Positions 23,583-30,478 of a stretch of 30,736 bases of DNA are shown here, one piece after another (the first letter of the stretch is position 1; each line of letters begins with the position of its first letter). This stretch comes from CALVUP01 sp964422195 (GTDB taxonomy: Bacteria > Bacillota_I > Bacilli_A > RF39 > UBA660), in assembly GCA_964422195.1 (NCBI GenBank), contig CAYRAF010000009.1, forward strand, positions 1-30,736, read 5' to 3'. The position numbers and the translations under genes were made by a program. A model generated the notes under the pieces. That model worked only from the letters and a program-made list of their open reading frames with translations, had not been told where the DNA came from and ran no database searches.

Positions 23583-25393
23583 GTTGCTATTGTAATATTA
23601 GTAAAATCACTTCTTAATCCTAAAATAAAGTCTTTAGATGCTTGATCTTTAACTGTTATAGCAGTATTTTCAGGAACTGAAGTAAATGCATTAGTTGAAG
23701 TAGTAACTTTTGAAAAATCAAATTTAGGTATATTTAAGGTCGTTAATTTGCTACAACCATTAAATATACTTGAAATATTAGTTACTTTAGTAGGAGCCAC
23801 ATCAGGCATACTTATAGTAGTTATATTACTACAATCTTTAAATAAATTTGACATATTAGTAGCTACTGGCGCATTAAATCCTGTTAAATTTACGCTAGTT
23901 AGTGAAGTTAATCCTGAAAAAAGATTAGCAATAGTTGTTATTTTACTTAAATTCCAGTTACTTAGATTAATTGATTCTAATGATGTACAAGAACCAAACA
24001 TATAAGATACCGATGTAACTTTTGTTACTCTAAACATTGATAAATCTATAGATTTTAATTTATTACAGTATCTAAATGCTTGTTGAAAAGTTGTTACATC
24101 ATTTGAAACAGTATTAGGAAGTGTAATTGTTTCTATATTATTACACTTTGAAAACATATAAGCAAATGATTTAATTTTAGAAATATCAAAATGGGATAAA
24201 TCAATAGATTTAAGCACAGTATCATTTTGAAACATACGCTGCATTGTTGTTAAATTTGGTGTATTAGATGCACCTAAATTAATTGTTTTTAATGCTGAGC
24301 AATTAGCAAATAAACAATCCATGTCATTGGCACTAGCATAACTAAATTTGCTTAAATCCAAATGTTCAATAGCTTTACATTCATAAAACATATATTGCAT
24401 ATCAGTAACTAAATTAGTATTAAATGATGATACATCTAAATTTTCTAAGCTTTTACAATCATAGAACATATCAGCCATATTAGTAGTTCTAGAAGTATCT
24501 AGGCAATTATTGAAATCAATTGATGTGGTTTTAGTTAAACCACCAAATGCCATATTACCACCGGCACCTTCAATATATATCTTACCATTACAACCAAAAT
24601 GTAATTCATATAAACCGTTATTATCTGTATCAGTACACCAAGCAATTACTGTTTCATCATAATCACGTGAAGCATCCCAAGATTTTGCATCCGCTGCTAA
24701 ATGAACAAATTCCTCATCACCATTATTCAATGTCATAGTAAGTGCATTAGATCCAACTTCAAGTGTAGGTAAAAACTCAACACTTTCAATTTGATTCTTA
24801 TTTATTGGCCCATTAAATGCTGAATCTCCTCCATCTTCACCATATCCATCTACTAATATACTTTCCGGTTGATAGAAAGTATAAGTAACTACTCCATCAA
24901 ATATTATTGCATCATTACTTGTATAACTACTTGATACGGTATATGTTAAGTATAAAGTTTTAGTTTCTCCAGGCATAATCATAGTCTTAAGAGTATAATT
25001 AGTCATTGCAAAATTAACATTTTCACTATTAATTTGTGAATCAATTGAATCTACCCATTGGGCTACTGTACCATAATTAGTAATATCTACAGCAAATGAT
25101 ATTTCAGAATTAGTATTAGGAAGTTTAGCACCTATAGTAGTGCTTGCAACATTATATTTAGGCTCATACATTTCCATTGCGTCATTAGCAGTACTATGCA
25201 ATCTAATTGCAGAAACTCTCATATCTTTAATTGGTCTAAATGTTCCTTCACCCGATACAGATAATTCTCTGTTTATAGAAGCATAAGCTACAGAAAAAGA
25301 TAATACAAAAGCAGCAAAAAGCAAATAGATAAGTTGATTTGTTCTATCTTTTGCTTTTCTAATTTTTATATTATCTTTCTTCTTATTTTTCAT
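23579..25393 (-). CDS. BspA/DUF285 leucine-rich-repeat adhesin with TasA-like N-terminus
   Basis: This 604-residue exported protein has a basic start, a helix (about 20-37) and SVAYASINRELSVSGEG, with SipW-type cleavage expected near Ala38. A TasA-like beta domain (about 40-195) follows: SFAVDITNYGTVAQWVDSI, then IMPGETKTLYLTYTV. After a linker comes a BspA/DUF285 domain (about 225-585) of some 12 repeats of about 23 residues built on MF..C..L..IDLS.F, as in MFYDCKSLENLDVSSFNT. A typical cap ends the protein. Such LRR proteins bind host or bacterial surfaces. No LPxTG or anchor helix is present, so attachment may be through the fibre. The ATG at 25393 overlaps the DUF5305 gene end by 11 bases; GGAG lies 10 bases before it. 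Confidence 0.9.
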   Translation of the reverse strand: MKNKKKDNIKIRKAKDRTNQLIYLLFAAFVLSFSVAYASINRELSVSGEGTFRPIKDMRVSAIRLHSTANDAMEMYEPKYNVASTTIGAKLPNTNSEISFAVDITNYGTVAQWVDSIDSQINSENVNFAMTNYTLKTMIMPGETKTLYLTYTVSSSYTSNDAIIFDGVVTYTFYQPESILVDGYGEDGGDSAFNGPINKNQIESVEFLPTLEVGSNALTMTLNNGDEEFVHLAADAKSWDASRDYDETVIAWCTDTDNNGLYELHFGCNGKIYIEGAGGNMAFGGLTKTTSIDFNNCLDTSRTTNMADMFYDCKSLENLDVSSFNTNLVTDMQYMFYECKAIEHLDLSKFSYASANDMDCLFANCSALKTINLGASNTPNLTTMQRMFQNDTVLKSIDLSHFDISKIKSFAYMFSKCNNIETITLPNTVSNDVTTFQQAFRYCNKLKSIDLSMFRVTKVTSVSYMFGSCTSLESINLSNWNLSKITTIANLFSGLTSLTSVNLTGFNAPVATNMSNLFKDCSNITTISMPDVAPTKVTNISSIFNGCSKLTTLNIPKFDFSKVTTSTNAFTSVPENTAITVKDQASKDFILGLRSDFTNITIAT

Positions 25394-26579
25394 TTTTCTT
25401 CTTCTCCAAATCTGCAAGTTTTAATACATATTTATAACTTTCTACATCACTTTTTACTACAAATACACTCTTTAATCCTTTATGAATTTCATAGAATACT
25501 ATTGGTTTTTCTATATTATCTCTAACATCTAATAATTCAGTAAAGTTTTCAACTTCTACAGCATCTTCTGGTATATCAATATCTTTCTTAGAAGTAACTA
25601 TTAATCTATCATATTCTCTTAATATTTTTGCTAGTGTTATATCATAAATAGATTTCTTCTTAGAAGTTTTAATCATAAATATAATCAAACTAACTATTGT
25701 TACAAGCATTAATAATACACAAACAAATGATAATGCTAAGAATAATTTATTAGATATAGCAAAATCTGTATATATAGCCGCAGAACTACTGTTATTTACA
25801 TTATTAGTATCCATACTAATATTAATTGTTTGCTTAGTAAGTGGAACTGTTAGTTTTACTAATCCATCATTTACATCTTTAATTTTATTACCTTTTAAGT
25901 CATATATATCAACATGTAAAGTTAATACTAAATTACTTTCTGCACTTAAAGCATAAGAACTTTTGAATTTCTGGATTATACTATTATAATGACCATAATC
26001 TACTTTTAAATTTTCATTAATATAGAATGATGATGAATTATCTTTAATAACTGTAACATCATCCATTATTTTATCTGTACTTGAATATATAATTTTATTA
26101 TCATTTTCTCTATCAGTTACTAATGTATCAGCAGTTATATAGTAATTATACTTATAATCTATAGCTTTATTAGCACTAAAACTATATTGGAAGTTTACGT
26201 TTATATAATCAATTAAACTTGCTATATACTGCATATTACTATCTAAATAAGGTGTATCATAAAAATCATTTTTTTCCAAATACACTTTATAATCAATATT
26301 ACCTTTTTGACTATAAAAAACATTACTAGTAGTTTTAATAGAAATACTACCCATCAAAAATATTCCAGCAAAGATTAAGAAAAGTACTATTAATACAGCT
26401 CTAATAATTATTCTTTCACCATAACTAAAATATCTTTTATAAAACTTAGTTATTGGTGGTTTTTCAGAAACATTATCTTTATGTTCTTCTTTTACTATTT
26501 CTGTTTTTTCTTCTTTTATGTCTTTTTCCTTATTCTTTATTTCTATATTTTCTTTTTTTGAAGTTTTTCTTTTATCCAT
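25383..26579 (-). CDS. DUF5305 membrane protein of the SipW/TasA locus
   Basis: This 398-residue protein has a highly charged cytoplasmic start (about 1-58, Lys/Glu-rich), a first membrane helix (about 60-80), a large outside beta-rich domain (about 85-285; YKVYLEKNDFYDTPYLDSNMQY, LVKLTVPLTKQTINISM), a second helix (about 287-312) and a cytoplasmic tail. This fits DUF5305, a family found in archaea and Firmicutes, often beside signal peptidases. Function is not established; here it may be an assembly platform or chaperone for the exported TasA-like proteins (inference). It starts 11 bases after the SipW-like gene (AGGTGAT site) and overlaps the LRR gene, so all three are coupled. Confidence 0.75.
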   Translation of the reverse strand: MDKRKTSKKENIEIKNKEKDIKEEKTEIVKEEHKDNVSEKPPITKFYKRYFSYGERIIIRAVLIVLFLIFAGIFLMGSISIKTTSNVFYSQKGNIDYKVYLEKNDFYDTPYLDSNMQYIASLIDYINVNFQYSFSANKAIDYKYNYYITADTLVTDRENDNKIIYSSTDKIMDDVTVIKDNSSSFYINENLKVDYGHYNSIIQKFKSSYALSAESNLVLTLHVDIYDLKGNKIKDVNDGLVKLTVPLTKQTINISMDTNNVNNSSSAAIYTDFAISNKLFLALSFVCVLLMLVTIVSLIIFMIKTSKKKSIYDITLAKILREYDRLIVTSKKDIDIPEDAVEVENFTELLDVRDNIEKPIVFYEIHKGLKSVFVVKSDVESYKYVLKLADLEKKKNEK

Positions 26580-26590
26580 ATTATCACCTA

Positions 26591-27733
26591 CTAACCATAT
26601 AATAATTCATTTAAGGCAACTGTTGGCATACCTATATATTTGATTTTAAACTTTACTATTCCTACTACTTCTTCTTCTTTGATCATATAAGCATCTTTAG
26701 TACCATTATTATCCCCTTTTGTTCTAAAATTAATACTATTTGGTGTTGTCTTTATTTCTATAACTCTGTGTACTATTAACCTATTTTCATGACGATGAAC
26801 TAATATATCACCTTTTTTTATTGTATGTAATTTATTTCTATGAACTTTTTTTAGTATCACTACATCACCTTTTTGAATTTTTGGATACATTGAACTAGAG
26901 CCAATAGTTAATGCTTGATACTTAAAATTACCACTTGTAAGTACAATAATAGTTATTAGCATAGCAGTTACACCTGTATAAAATATCATCTTATTCCTAT
27001 TATACTTTGAACTAGTTATTCTTCTTGCAGAAAAATATCCAAATAAAGTATTAATACTCATAAAGATAAGTACTGGTAAAACTGTTTTAATAATAATATT
27101 TATATACTCACCAAAATCTGGAAATATTGGTAATATAAATACCGGTATTTCCATTAATAATCTATAAAATATATTATTTAAATAAGTTGTATTGTAATTT
27201 AAATATGTTAATAATAAATTTTTAGTAATACTTGGGAATATAACCAAACATACCATTTTTGTAAGTTCCATTGGTACGAACACATTATATATTGTTACCA
27301 TTATAGTAAAATCAATTAATACAAATATTAAAAAACTTAAAAATAAATATAATTTATTATTCACAATATGTGTATTAATCTCATATCTTAACAATTCTGA
27401 TACACCAATTAACATTAAAACAGGCATCGAGTTATATATAATTCCTTTTATTGAAGTATCATATGCAGTTCTATAAAATCCCGCAAAAAAACCAAAAAGA
27501 TATGTTATAAAATAGTATAATAATACGAAAGTAAAGATATTTAAAAATATATCTTTATCATTCCTACGTGGTTTATTAGTAAAACCAAATACTATTAACA
27601 TTAAGACAAATACAACTGCCAATATTGCACTTAAAATATACTGATTTGTTATTTTAAATACAAAACTATTAAATAGTAAAAATAATATTAGACCTATCTC
27701 AAATAATAAGAGTCTTTTGTCCTTCCTTTTCAT
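26591..27733 (-). CDS. SipW-type signal peptidase fused to a polytopic membrane domain
   Basis: This 380-residue protein has about eight membrane helices (residues 5-260) and then a signal peptidase I domain of the SipW/archaeal type. The catalytic Ser281 is in GSSSMYP and the general base is His322 in LIVHRVIEI (Lys in ordinary bacterial enzymes). The FRTKGDNNGTKDAY box follows with Asp341. SipW of Bacillus processes TasA and TapA. It is usually about 190 residues with two helices, so the large N-terminal domain is unusual and may hold or guide the substrate. The ATG at 27733 has GGTGAT 4 bases upstream; a GTG four codons earlier overlaps that site. It lies after a hairpin behind the TasA-like gene. 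Confidence 0.88.
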   Translation of the reverse strand: MKRKDKRLLLFEIGLILFLLFNSFVFKITNQYILSAILAVVFVLMLIVFGFTNKPRRNDKDIFLNIFTFVLLYYFITYLFGFFAGFYRTAYDTSIKGIIYNSMPVLMLIGVSELLRYEINTHIVNNKLYLFLSFLIFVLIDFTIMVTIYNVFVPMELTKMVCLVIFPSITKNLLLTYLNYNTTYLNNIFYRLLMEIPVFILPIFPDFGEYINIIIKTVLPVLIFMSINTLFGYFSARRITSSKYNRNKMIFYTGVTAMLITIIVLTSGNFKYQALTIGSSSMYPKIQKGDVVILKKVHRNKLHTIKKGDILVHRHENRLIVHRVIEIKTTPNSINFRTKGDNNGTKDAYMIKEEEVVGIVKFKIKYIGMPTVALNELLYG

Positions 27734-27748
27734 TCTTATCACCACTTT

Positions 27749-27766
27749 TTAATACTTTTGTATTAA
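27749..27766 (-). other. Small hairpin before the SipW-like gene
   Basis: The minus strand reads TTAATAC, AAAA, GTATTAA: a 7-bp stem about 10 bases upstream of the ribosome site. It may affect translation or mRNA decay of the downstream genes. Confidence 0.4.
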
Positions 27767-27775
27767 TAACATATT

Positions 27776-27798
27776 AAAGGAGCAAAGGATGCTCCTTC
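27776..27798 (-). terminator. Hairpin (partial terminator or processing site) after the TasA-like gene
   Basis: The minus strand reads GAAGGAGC, 7-base loop, GCTCCTTT, then AATATG rather than a T-run. The stem is strong but the tail is weak, so it may only attenuate or stabilise the upstream mRNA while letting some RNA polymerase reach the peptidase genes. Confidence 0.55.
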
Positions 27799-27818
27799 AA
27801 TAATTATATTTTAACTAA

Positions 27819-28514
27819 TTAGTTATTAGCCATATCTTGAACATAATTAATTGTAATGTTCATACCAGTAAGAGAAACATCATCAGTTGGTAATTCTGTA
27901 GCAGAACTATCATATTCTATAGTTAGGGCAACTGTAACGTAATCGTGTGCTTTTAAAGTATCTCCTGCAGCTACTGCAGAATCAACTGTTTTATTATCTG
28001 TTCCATGAACATCTACATATGTTAATGTATAATTAGTTTTACTATCAACTAATGTAGCATCAGCAGCTACTGCTGGATTTGCTAAAGATGTAAATGTAGG
28101 TCTTGGCATTGTTAATCCAGCATCACCTATTTTAGCATTAATATCTCCATTATTAACAATTTTAAATGTAAATACAACTTTTGATCCTGGTTTAGTTAAT
28201 TTAACATTATATGCACCAATATCAGTTTTTTCTACACCGTCAGTACCAAATGTAGTAGTTCCTGTATTGATTGTTGGAGCAGTTTCGATAGAAGCTCCGC
28301 CTGTAGCTTCTCCAACTATTGTTGTTACTCCAGATTCTGTTGTTGATTTTCCATCTACACCCTCAAAGTGTACATCCCATTCTGCTTTATCTAGAGTAGC
28401 AGTACCTCTAATAGTTAATGTTCTACTCATTGCTGCAAATGCAACTGTAAGCCCTAATACAGCTACAACTAGTGCGATTACTGATAATCCTCTTATTCCT
28501 CTTTGTTTTTCCAT
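27819..28514 (-). CDS. TasA-like fibre subunit
   Basis: This 231-residue secreted protein is rich in Thr, Val, Ala, Gly and Asp and poor in Lys for this genome, like a major structural protein. It has a short basic start, a helix (about 8-26) and TVAFAAMSRTLTIRG, with SipW-type cleavage expected near Ala27. The mature part looks like one beta-sandwich with the TasA pattern VVFTFKIVNNGDINAKI and a long edge strand at each end (TLTIRGTATLDKAEWDVHF; MNITINYVQDM). TasA forms amyloid-like or donor-strand-linked matrix fibres. AAGGAGG lies 6 bases before the ATG, the best ribosome site in the locus. First gene of the SipW/DUF5305/LRR locus. Confidence 0.82.
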   Translation of the reverse strand: MEKQRGIRGLSVIALVVAVLGLTVAFAAMSRTLTIRGTATLDKAEWDVHFEGVDGKSTTESGVTTIVGEATGGASIETAPTINTGTTTFGTDGVEKTDIGAYNVKLTKPGSKVVFTFKIVNNGDINAKIGDAGLTMPRPTFTSLANPAVAADATLVDSKTNYTLTYVDVHGTDNKTVDSAVAAGDTLKAHDYVTVALTIEYDSSATELPTDDVSLTGMNITINYVQDMANN

Positions 28515-28537
28515 TTTATTTCCTCCTTATCATAACT

Positions 28538-28567
28538 AATATATCATTATTTAAATATTTAGGTCAA
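28538..28567 (-). promoter_or_regulatory. SigA promoter of the TasA-like gene
   Basis: The minus strand reads TTGACC, 18 bases, TATATT, followed by a 5' untranslated region of roughly 20 bases with AAGGAGG. Confidence 0.65.
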
Positions 28568-28605
28568 GACAAAAAAACTTGTTTTTTTATACTTTACACT
28601 ATTTA

Positions 28606-28636
28606 TGTAAAATAAAAAGATTATACAATAATCTTT
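28606..28636 (-). terminator. Intrinsic terminator of truB
   Basis: The minus strand reads AAAGATTAT, TGT, ATAATCTTT then T-rich bases. The left arm is coding and the stop lies in the right arm. Confidence 0.75.
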
Positions 28637-29469
28637 CTACTTTTTAATATACCCTTATTATTTTCATATATTCCTATTACTTTATTTTCATAGGTAAATA
28701 CTACTATATCATCTATATTCCAAATATCTTTTATTCTATTACCATTTTTTATTTTAAAGCATAAATCTTCATTAACTTCTATTTGTTTATAATTAGCTAA
28801 TGCTTCCTTTAATGACATTATTTCATAATTATCTTTATTTACATCTTCCAATCTATAAGATTTTTCTATATTAAAAATACCTTCATTTATTCTTCTTAAA
28901 TTAGACATAGTACATAATATATTTAATTTTTCTCCAATGTCTCTAATTAAACTTCTAATATATGTTCCTTTAGATACTTTTACTTTAAATGTAAAAGTAT
29001 CTTTTTTTATATTAATTAACTCTATATCTTTAATTTCTACTTCCTTTTTTGGCAACTTTACTTCTATATTATTTCTAGCATACTCATATAATCTTTTACC
29101 ATTAACTTTAATTGCAGAGTATTTAGGCACTTCTTGTAGATACTTACCTATAAATGAATTAAGTACTTTAATAACTTCATTTTCATTTAGGATATAATTA
29201 TTATTTTGTTCTAATATATTGCCCTCTATATCTAAAGTATCTGTCTTTATCCCACATTTAACTTCTGCGATATATTCTTTATCATCATAAGTTAGAAATT
29301 CTATTATTTTAGTACCTTGATTAATAGCAACAACTAATACTCCTGTAGCAAGGGGATCCAAAGTACCTGCATGCCCTATTTTTTTGGTATTAAATTTTTT
29401 TGATAAAATATTAACTATATCTCTACTAGTATAGTCTTTTTCTTTATCGATAATAATAATTCCATCCAT
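28621..29469 (-). CDS. truB: tRNA pseudouridine synthase B
   Basis: This 282-residue cytoplasmic enzyme makes pseudouridine 55 in the T-loop of tRNAs. The catalytic Asp38 is in IGHAGTLDPLATGVL. Other family blocks follow: KEYIAEVKCG-like, YLQEVPKYSAIKVNGKRLYEYAR and VKVSKGTYIRSLIRDIGEKL. The C-terminal end (about 215-282) is a shortened PUA-like region. The ATG at 29469 has AGGTGAT 4 bases upstream; upstream in-frame starts overlap that site. It normally follows rbfA directly in Bacilli, but here a plus-strand gene lies between and truB has its own promoter. Confidence 0.96.
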   Translation of the reverse strand: MDGIIIIDKEKDYTSRDIVNILSKKFNTKKIGHAGTLDPLATGVLVVAINQGTKIIEFLTYDDKEYIAEVKCGIKTDTLDIEGNILEQNNNYILNENEVIKVLNSFIGKYLQEVPKYSAIKVNGKRLYEYARNNIEVKLPKKEVEIKDIELINIKKDTFTFKVKVSKGTYIRSLIRDIGEKLNILCTMSNLRRINEGIFNIEKSYRLEDVNKDNYEIMSLKEALANYKQIEVNEDLCFKIKNGNRIKDIWNIDDIVVFTYENKVIGIYENNKGILKSRKIIV

Positions 29470-29485
29470 TAATATCACCTTTTAA

Positions 29486-29514
29486 ATTATAACAGAGTTT
29501 TATTGACAAAACAA
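29486..29514 (-). promoter_or_regulatory. SigA promoter of truB (divergent)
   Basis: The minus strand reads TTGTTT, 17 bases with terminal TGT, TATAAT (extended -10). Its -35 box directly abuts the -35 box of the plus-strand promoter at 29503-29531. Confidence 0.65.
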
Positions 29515-29531
29515 TGAATTTATGGTATAAT
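29503..29531 (+). promoter_or_regulatory. Perfect consensus SigA promoter (divergent)
   Basis: TTGACA, 17 bases, TATAAT, a full 12/12 match with optimal spacing, placed about 35 bases upstream of the start at 29565. Confidence 0.9.
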
Positions 29532-29564
29532 CATACTCGCATTTAAAAAAAGGAGTTGTTATAT

Positions 29565-30119
29565 ATGAATACAATGGAAATGATAATGAGAGGTAAAAGA
29601 ATAGAACAAGTAGAAAGTAATTATATTAGTTCTGTTTTAGGATATTTAAATGTTTTTGGTGAAAATATTAATGATTGTAACTTAGAATCAAACACTGTTA
29701 TTAAATCATTTGAACTTGCCCAAGGTCATTTAAATATGTCTGATGTACAAGTATATGCCCTATATTTAAAAAACTTTATTATAAATAAGCATGATATTAG
29801 TATAAATTCACAGATTGGATCATATGTAGAAATTAGTCAAAAATTTGATAAATATAAAAAGTTATTAAATGCTTGCAATGATATAAATGAGCAAGATGTT
29901 GGTACTGTAATTGCATATGTTAAACTTAATGGATTAACTGATTTCTTAAGGGAGCAATATATAGATTTTAAGATTTTAGATAAAGTTTCAAAAAGTAGAA
30001 CTTCATATTCCAAAGAAGATAGTGATAGAATATTTGTCTTAGATAATATAATAGCTTATGGTAATGGCAATAATAATGATAATGATAATAATAAAGTTTT
30101 TCTTAAAAATTTAGACTAA
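29565..30119 (+). CDS. Unknown protein inserted between rbfA and truB
   Basis: I do not recognise this 184-residue protein. It has no signal or membrane segment. It is mainly helical (MEMIMRGKRIEQVESNYISSVLGYL, then FELAQGHLNMSDVQVYALYLKNFI) and ends in a Gly/Asn/Asp-rich stretch (YGNGNNNDNDNNK). The ATG at 29565 has AAAAGGAG 9 bases upstream; a TTG three codons earlier overlaps the spacer. It is the only plus-strand gene in this part, has a perfect consensus promoter, and ends at a terminator shared with rbfA. It splits the usual rbfA-truB pair, which suggests a lineage-specific insertion. Confidence 0.7.
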   Translation: MNTMEMIMRGKRIEQVESNYISSVLGYLNVFGENINDCNLESNTVIKSFELAQGHLNMSDVQVYALYLKNFIINKHDISINSQIGSYVEISQKFDKYKKLLNACNDINEQDVGTVIAYVKLNGLTDFLREQYIDFKILDKVSKSRTSYSKEDSDRIFVLDNIIAYGNGNNNDNDNNKVFLKNLD

Positions 30120-30150
30120 AAAAATATCTCAAAATTATGAGATATTTTTA
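30118..30150. terminator. Bidirectional terminator between the unknown gene and rbfA
   Basis: AAAAATATCTC, AAAATTAT loop, GAGATATTTTT. The rbfA stop codon lies in the loop and the plus-strand stop just precedes the stem. Confidence 0.85.
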
Positions 30151-30476
30151 TTTTGTATTTCTTTTAACTTTTCTTCTATTCTATTACCATATTCAATAGA
30201 ATCATCATATTTAAATATAATTTCTGGAGTATGTCTTACATTGATTTTTTCAGCAATTCTTCCCCTAATAAATTTAGAAGCTTTTTGTAATTCTTTAGCT
30301 ATTTCTTCTTTTTTATCATCATTAAGTACAGTAAAATATACTTTAGCATAACTTAAATCATTAGTTATTTTACATCCTGTAATAGTCACAAAATTAATAG
30401 TATTATTTTTTATTTCAGTAGATAAGATATGACTTATCTCTTTTTTTAAATCTGACTCTAGTCTTTCTATTTTCAT
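30135..30476 (-). CDS. rbfA: Ribosome-binding factor A
   Basis: This 113-residue cytoplasmic protein is needed for late 16S rRNA processing and 30S maturation, especially in the cold. It follows the RbfA pattern: an N-terminal helix (IERLESDLKKEISHILSTEI), strands VTITGCKITNDLSYAKVYFTVL, a helix, and the IRGRIAEKINVRHTPEIIFKYDDSIEYG block with the kinked-helix region. Length is normal. It starts 2 bases after the infB stop, so the two are co-transcribed and probably coupled. Confidence 0.95.
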   Translation of the reverse strand: MKIERLESDLKKEISHILSTEIKNNTINFVTITGCKITNDLSYAKVYFTVLNDDKKEEIAKELQKASKFIRGRIAEKINVRHTPEIIFKYDDSIEYGNRIEEKLKEIQNKNIS

Positions 30477-30478
30477 AT

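Noticed and set aside
23748..24005. Plus-strand open frame inside the LRR gene
   Set aside because: It is a shadow of the repeat-rich minus-strand gene, with no ribosome site or family match.
24000..25000. LRR repeats as a CRISPR or DNA tandem repeat
   Set aside because: The repetition is at protein level (about 23 residues) with diverged DNA; there are no identical direct repeats with spacers.
28267..28539. Plus-strand open frame antisense to the TasA-like gene
   Set aside because: It lacks a ribosome site and mirrors the compositionally biased coding strand, so it is a shadow frame.
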